A DNA stretch of 64,000 bases from Desulfocorpusculum sp964414345 (GTDB taxonomy: Bacteria > Desulfobacterota > Desulfocorpusculales > Desulfocorpusculum), in NCBI GenBank assembly GCA_964414345.1, contig CAYPWF010000007.1, forward strand, positions 1 through 64,000, read 5' to 3'. Shown piece after piece: positions 59,903-64,000 of the stretch. Below the pieces are notes generated by a model that worked only from the letters and a program-made list of their open reading frames with translations, did not search any database and was not told where the DNA came from. Position numbers and translations under genes: made by a program. Each line of letters opens with the position of its first letter. Position 1 is the first letter of the stretch.

Positions 59903-61840
59903 TCAGTCCATTCCCAGTGCCCTCCGGTATCTGCCGAGGGCCATAAGGGGAAAACAGTTTCGATAATTGTGGTAACGGATCATGAAATACTTGGGGAATC
60001 CCGTGCCGGTGAAGTATTCCTCTGGCCACGTGCCGTTTTCCTCCTGCTGGGCCAGAAGATATTGGATTCCCCGAGCTGCCTCCTGGGAAAGAGCCTCACC
60101 TGCTGCCACGAGCCCCATGAGGGCCCAAGCGGTCTGGGAAGGGGTGCTGGGCCCGCTGCCCCTCAACTCAGGACGCCTGTAAGTCTCACAGGTCTCCCCC
60201 CATCCCCCGTCCCAGTTCTGGTGCTCCTTAAGCCAGCGCACTGCTTTGCGAACATAAGGCTGAGTCATGTCCTCCCCGATGGCAGCCAAGCCGCAAAGCA
60301 CGCACCATGTGCCGTAGATGTAATTCACCCCCCAACGGCCCCACCAGCAGCCATCTGGCTCCTGAACTCTCTTCAGGAAACGGATGCCGGCCTTTGCAGC
60401 CGGATGCTCGGGTCCGAAACCGTAATGCCCCATGAATTCCAAGACCCTACCTGTGAGATCCGCTGTGGGAGGATCCAGATTGGCCTCCAGATCGGCCCAA
60501 GGGATGCGGTTTAGGATCTGTTTGTCGTTGTTGGTATCAAAAGCTCCCCAGCCCCCGTTTCGGCTCTGCATGCCCAGCACCCAATCAATTCCCCTTCTTA
60601 TCCTCTCGTCTTGGCTGGGGTCCCCGTCCATCCACATGCGTTTGAGAGCCATGAGCACCACGGCCGAGTCGTCCACGTCGGGGTACCAGTCATTTTGGAA
60701 CTCAAAAGCCCAGCCTCCTGGGGCCAAGCCAGGGTTCTTTACCTTCCAGTCCCCCTCTTTCCATATCTGACGTCCCAGGAGCCACTCAGCGGCCTTCACA
60801 AAGGCTGGATGGTCCTTGGAAAGCCCTGAATCCAAAAGAGCAATACATGTTAAAGGAGTGTCCCAGACAGGAGATATGCAGGACTGAAGCCTAAGTTGTT
60901 CTCCTTCCTCTATGCTGAAGCGCTCCAAAGCCTCAAGCCCCTTACGCACCACTGGGTGTTCCAAGGGATAACCCAGGGTCTTGAGGGCCAAGAGGGAATT
61001 CACCATGGCCGGCTGAATGCCCCCCCAGTCCCCCGTGGGCTCCTGATGCTTGAGGATCCAGTCCTCAACGCCCCTTACGGCCTTCTTGCGCAAAGGCCTG
61101 ATGGGTAGCTCCTCGGTGCGCTTGAGAAGCTTGTCTGTGAGGTGGAAAACCCCCTCCCAGGTAAGCCAGCCTTTGGGATGAACTCTTGGGGTTGAGCCTC
61201 CTGGGTGGAGTTCAAAAACCCCTTGCTCTTCTGGAAGCTCCACCACGGGCTTCTTGTCCAGCAGGATGGAAATGGGAATCAGTGTGGCCCTGGCCCAGCT
61301 TGAGAAATCATAGACAGAAAAAGGCGACCAGCCAGGGAGCAATATTATTTCCACCGGCAAAGAGGGAAGCCTTTTCCAGGGGTATTGCCCGAAAAGGGCA
61401 AGAAAAATGCGTGTAAAGACCCGTGTGGCCTCAATCCCTCCGCTTTCCAGTATGAACCTTCTGGCTTTAATCATGCAGGGCTCCTCAGGGGAGACCCCTG
61501 CCATCTTGAGGGCGAAATAAGCCTCTGTGGTGGTGCTCACGCATCCAGGCCCGCCAAAGTAGATTCCCCATGTGCCGTCCTCCCGCTGTTGAGACAAGAG
61601 GTAGCGGGCCATCTTCTGCTCCCTCTGCGGGTCCTTGATTCCCAGAAACCTGAAAAGCATTAGGTACTCGGCGGTTATGGTCACGTTGGACTCAAGTTCG
61701 TACCACCACCACCCCTCGGGGGACTGCTCAGCCAGGAAACGGGCCTGGGCACGCTCAACCGCCCTTTGCAGCTCCCCCCTGCCGGGGAAGTCAGCTCCCC
61801 CCGAAACGGTTGTTATGCTCAGGACTTCGTTTGCCTTCAT
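59903..61840 (-). CDS. shc: Squalene-hopene cyclase
   Basis: A 645-residue terpene cyclase that converts squalene to hopene and hopanol at the membrane. The catalytic acid motif is DVDD at residues 388-391, matching the DXDD of the family. QW repeats occur throughout, for example QREDGTWGIYFGG, QSRNGGWGAFD, QEPDGCWWGRWG and HQNWDGGWGE. The frame opens at 61930, but GGGAG 9 nt upstream supports the ATG at 61840 (MKANEVLSIT), giving normal length. It heads the shc-hpnA pair. It provides the substrate for hpnH. Confidence 0.95.
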   Translation of the reverse strand: MKANEVLSITTVSGGADFPGRGELQRAVERAQARFLAEQSPEGWWWYELESNVTITAEYLMLFRFLGIKDPQREQKMARYLLSQQREDGTWGIYFGGPGCVSTTTEAYFALKMAGVSPEEPCMIKARRFILESGGIEATRVFTRIFLALFGQYPWKRLPSLPVEIILLPGWSPFSVYDFSSWARATLIPISILLDKKPVVELPEEQGVFELHPGGSTPRVHPKGWLTWEGVFHLTDKLLKRTEELPIRPLRKKAVRGVEDWILKHQEPTGDWGGIQPAMVNSLLALKTLGYPLEHPVVRKGLEALERFSIEEGEQLRLQSCISPVWDTPLTCIALLDSGLSKDHPAFVKAAEWLLGRQIWKEGDWKVKNPGLAPGGWAFEFQNDWYPDVDDSAVVLMALKRMWMDGDPSQDERIRRGIDWVLGMQSRNGGWGAFDTNNDKQILNRIPWADLEANLDPPTADLTGRVLEFMGHYGFGPEHPAAKAGIRFLKRVQEPDGCWWGRWGVNYIYGTWCVLCGLAAIGEDMTQPYVRKAVRWLKEHQNWDGGWGETCETYRRPELRGSGPSTPSQTAWALMGLVAAGEALSQEAARGIQYLLAQQEENGTWPEEYFTGTGFPKYFMIRYHNYRNCFPLMALGRYRRALGMD

Positions 61841-61926
61841 GAAAAAAGTCTCCCGCTTCTCCCACAGCCTGATTGGATTCCGCCAATGATAGGCCAAAAA
61901 CCGCCTTCCATCAAGGCCGCCCCCCC

Positions 61927-63348
61927 TCAATTCTCTTTCTCCTCGTCAGCCCCTCCACCCAACACTGCGTAAAGTCTGACTCTATTGGCCAGTTCCGCCA
62001 GTTGCAGCCCAACCAGAGCCTGTTGGGCTGCATACAGGGAGCGTTGAGCATCCAGCACGCTCAGGTAGCTGTCCAGGCCGTTCATGTGCCTGAGACTTGC
62101 CAGCGCATGAGCCTTTTCTGTTGCCTGTACCAAGTCGGCTTGGGCTTGCAGCTGATCCTCCAGGGCGCCTTGCTCGGCCAAGGCGTCTGCCGTCTCCCTA
62201 AAAGCCCCCTGTATGGCCTTTTCATACTCGGCCAGGACTATCTCCTGCTGCACCTTGCTGGCCTTAAGAGCAGACCACAACCTGGCATCGAAGATGGGCA
62301 TTACCAACTGAGGGATGTAGCTCCAGGCGCCTGAGCCGGCCTTGAAAAGAGCTGTGAGCTCAGAGCTGGCCGTGCCCAAGGCCGTGGTGAGGGAGATGCG
62401 GGGGAAAAAGGCCGCCCTGGCAGCCCCAATGTCTGCATTGGCTGCCCTGAGCCGGTGTTCCGCAGCCAGGATGTCTGGCCTTCTAAGTAAAACCTCGGAT
62501 GACAGACCTGCTGAGACCCTCCTAGGGGGAGAGATCTCAGAGAGACCCTGGGGGAGAAGCTCCTCCCGGATCTGAGCTCCGGCCAGCAGTTCCAGCCCGT
62601 TTCGGTCTTGGGCCACCAGTTGTGTGAAACGGGCCACATCCCCCCTGGCCACCTCCACCTGCGTGCGTGCCCGGCTGAGATCCAGCTCTGAGGCCAGGCC
62701 CAGCTCGTAGCGCTTCTGGATCAGGTCGTAGGTGGACTGCTGCACCTCAAGCGTGGATATGGCCAGTCTAAGCCTTTCCTGATCGGCGGCCAAGGCCAAG
62801 AAGGTGCTTGAGAGTTGGGAGACTAGAAGGATCTGAACGCTTCTTCGAGCCTGAGCTGTGGCCAGATACTCCTGGAGAGCCCTTTCCTTCAAGCTTCGGA
62901 TCCGGCCGAAGAAGTCTATCTCCCAGGCACTGATGCCCAGGTTCACGCTGTACTGCTCCAAAGTAACGGCTTTGCCCATTCCCGAAAGATCCGCAGGGAC
63001 CCTCTGAGTGCTGGCAGAGGCCGAAAGGCTCAGGCTCGGGAAGAGCTCTGCTCGCTGGATCCCATAAAGGGCCCTGGCCCTCTCCACGTTTAGGGCCGCA
63101 AGCCTAAGGTCTCTATTGTTGGCAAGGGCTTGGAGGATGATCTCCTTGAGACGCCAATCTGTTACAAACTCCTCCCAGCTCATCTCCACCGCCAAAGGCC
63201 TCTCAGATGCATCCACCGGTTTGTAAGAAGGGCCCGTAGGCCAGGAGGCTGGAACCGGGGCCGGGGGCTTGATGAACTCGGGCATCAAGGAGCAACCCCA
63301 GCCCAAGGCCAGCGTCCCAAAAAGCAGAACTCGAAAAAAAGCCTTCAT
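61927..63348 (-). CDS. NodT-family outer-membrane efflux lipoprotein
   Basis: A 473-residue TolC-like outer-membrane factor. The N terminus is a lipoprotein signal (MKAFFRVLLFGTLALGWGCS) with the probable lipidated Cys19. The lipobox is imperfect (Gly-Trp-Gly before Cys). Two OEP domains follow, with ALANNRDLRLAALNVERARA and VLLRRPDILAAEHRLRAANADIGAARAAFFP as the repeated cores. It forms the outer channel of the RND pump encoded just upstream. The ATG overlaps the RND stop (ATGA), and AGGAG precedes it. The C-terminal residues end ADEEKEN. Confidence 0.93.
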   Translation of the reverse strand: MKAFFRVLLFGTLALGWGCSLMPEFIKPPAPVPASWPTGPSYKPVDASERPLAVEMSWEEFVTDWRLKEIILQALANNRDLRLAALNVERARALYGIQRAELFPSLSLSASASTQRVPADLSGMGKAVTLEQYSVNLGISAWEIDFFGRIRSLKERALQEYLATAQARRSVQILLVSQLSSTFLALAADQERLRLAISTLEVQQSTYDLIQKRYELGLASELDLSRARTQVEVARGDVARFTQLVAQDRNGLELLAGAQIREELLPQGLSEISPPRRVSAGLSSEVLLRRPDILAAEHRLRAANADIGAARAAFFPRISLTTALGTASSELTALFKAGSGAWSYIPQLVMPIFDARLWSALKASKVQQEIVLAEYEKAIQGAFRETADALAEQGALEDQLQAQADLVQATEKAHALASLRHMNGLDSYLSVLDAQRSLYAAQQALVGLQLAELANRVRLYAVLGGGADEEKEN

Positions 63349-64000
63349 CTCATTTCTCCTGGGGTGGAGGGGTAGCCCTCTTGGGGGAGGCTCTGCCCGG
63401 GGTCTGTCCCTTTTCTCCTGAGCCCATATATGAGCACGTAGAACAAGGGGGCAAAGACCGTCACCAGAAGGGTTCCAGAGACCATGCCGCCCAGAACCGA
63501 GGTGCCGATGGCGTTCTGTGCCCCGGCCCCGGCCCCTTTTGTTAAGGCCAGGGGCAGNNNNNNNNNNNNNNNNNNNNNNNNNNNNNNNNNNNNNNNNNNN
63601 NNNNNNNNNNNNNNNNNNNNNNNNNNNNNNNNNNNNNNNNNNNNNNNNNNNNNNNNNATCAAGAGCACCGAAAGCGGGATTGTCCAGCTCTCGTACAGGG
63701 CTGCCAGGCAAAGGAATATCACGAAGATGGAGAAGGAGTACAGAAGGGGCGCCTGGGAGGTGGCCATGCGCTCCTGGTAGGAAAGCCCGCTCCACTCGTA
63801 ACCCACTCCCCCGGGCAGCCTGGAGACTATCTCCTCCATGGCTGCCATGGCCTCCCCGGAGCTCCTGCCTGGGGCCGCCTCCCCCCAGATGTTCATGGCA
63901 GGGAATCCGTTGAACCTCTCCAGGCGGGGGGAGCCGTAAGTCCAGTGGCCCGAGGCAAAAGAGGAGAAGGGGACCATCTTCCCGGAGCTGTTTCGCACAT
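63345..64000 (-). CDS. RND (AcrB-type) efflux pump, 3' part only, interrupted by an assembly gap
   Basis: This is the C-terminal fragment of a hydrophobe/amphiphile RND transporter. Visible parts are a periplasmic porter segment (RLERFNGFPAMNIWGEAAPG), the transmembrane start SFSIFVIFLCLAALYESWTIPLSVLL and, after the gap, LPLALTKGAGAGAQNAIGTSVLGGM. These match the last third of AcrB/MexB. The 5' end lies beyond the window. The 100-N gap at 63558-63657 replaces transmembrane helices that in AcrB take about 80 residues, so the true missing length is probably near 240 nt. The stop overlaps the NodT start. Confidence 0.9.
   Translation of the reverse strand, partial: VRNSSGKMVPFSSFASGHWTYGSPRLERFNGFPAMNIWGEAAPGRSSGEAMAAMEEIVSRLPGGVGYEWSGLSYQERMATSQAPLLYSFSIFVIFLCLAALYESWTIPLSVLLXXXXXXXXXXXXXXXXXXXXXXXXXXXXXXXXXXLPLALTKGAGAGAQNAIGTSVLGGMVSGTLLVTVFAPLFYVLIYGLRRKGTDPGQSLPQEGYPSTPGEMR
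63558..63657. other. Assembly gap of exactly 100 N
   Basis: One hundred ambiguous bases, a conventional scaffold placeholder of unknown true size. It lies inside the RND pump gene. Frames that appear to run through it on either strand are not meaningful. Confidence 0.99.

Noticed and set aside
1..64000. CRISPR array, prophage or full insertion sequence
   Set aside because: No regularly spaced repeats, phage structural genes or transposase genes were found; the only repeats are the dispersed intergenic family.

Overview
The window looks like the chromosome of an anaerobic, diderm bacterium, most likely a member of the former Deltaproteobacteria (Desulfobacterota). The evidence is a futalosine-type menaquinone pathway, a rubredoxin/rubrerythrin/desulfoferrodoxin oxygen-defence operon, a 14-subunit complex I carrying Hyd/Hnd-hydrogenase-type accessory genes, a hopanoid locus with squalene-hopene cyclase, RND/NodT envelope export genes and many sigma-54/receiver regulators. 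Coding is dense and GC-rich. The placement comes from gene content only; no phylogeny was run.

Layout: a truncated tRNA-Ala with a consensus promoter (1-96, minus); an MFS transporter; a minus-strand mqnE-mqnC-mqnX operon (1753-5112); a divergent SsuABC-like ABC importer (5237-7840); an Xaa-Pro aminopeptidase; an oxidative-stress operon of Fur-family regulator, rubrerythrin, thiol peroxidase, desulfoferrodoxin, ferritin and rubredoxin (10365-13101); a DUF255 thioredoxin-like protein; a flavo-diiron protein with a HEAT-like partner; a cupin; an M3-like peptidase; three signalling genes and a TPR protein (20384-24881); an aminotransferase and engB.

The largest unit is a nuo operon (27035-44814). 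nuoABCD are followed by four genes normally seen beside electron-bifurcating [FeFe] hydrogenases (RsbW-like ATPase, DRTGG protein, PHP protein, HATPase protein). Then come nuoE, a small thioredoxin-fold ferredoxin, a HydB-type nuoF, and nuoG-N. After it lie a DMT transporter, an acyl-CoA dehydrogenase with the residue signature of cyclohex-1-ene-1-carboxyl-CoA dehydrogenase, and addAB. The right end (54381-63348) holds hopanoid and polyisoprenoid genes (hpnG-like, CruF-like, hpnH, DUF116, hpnA, shc), a NodT-family lipoprotein and the 3' end of an RND pump interrupted by a 100-N assembly gap.

The most striking non-coding signal is a family of about ten copies of a roughly 190-bp intergenic repeat, in both orientations. 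It has imperfect terminal inverted repeats (CCCGGATTATTC at one end, CCCGCATTATTC at the other) and two internal hairpins. It resembles a miniature inverted-repeat element, and I do not recognise it as a named family.
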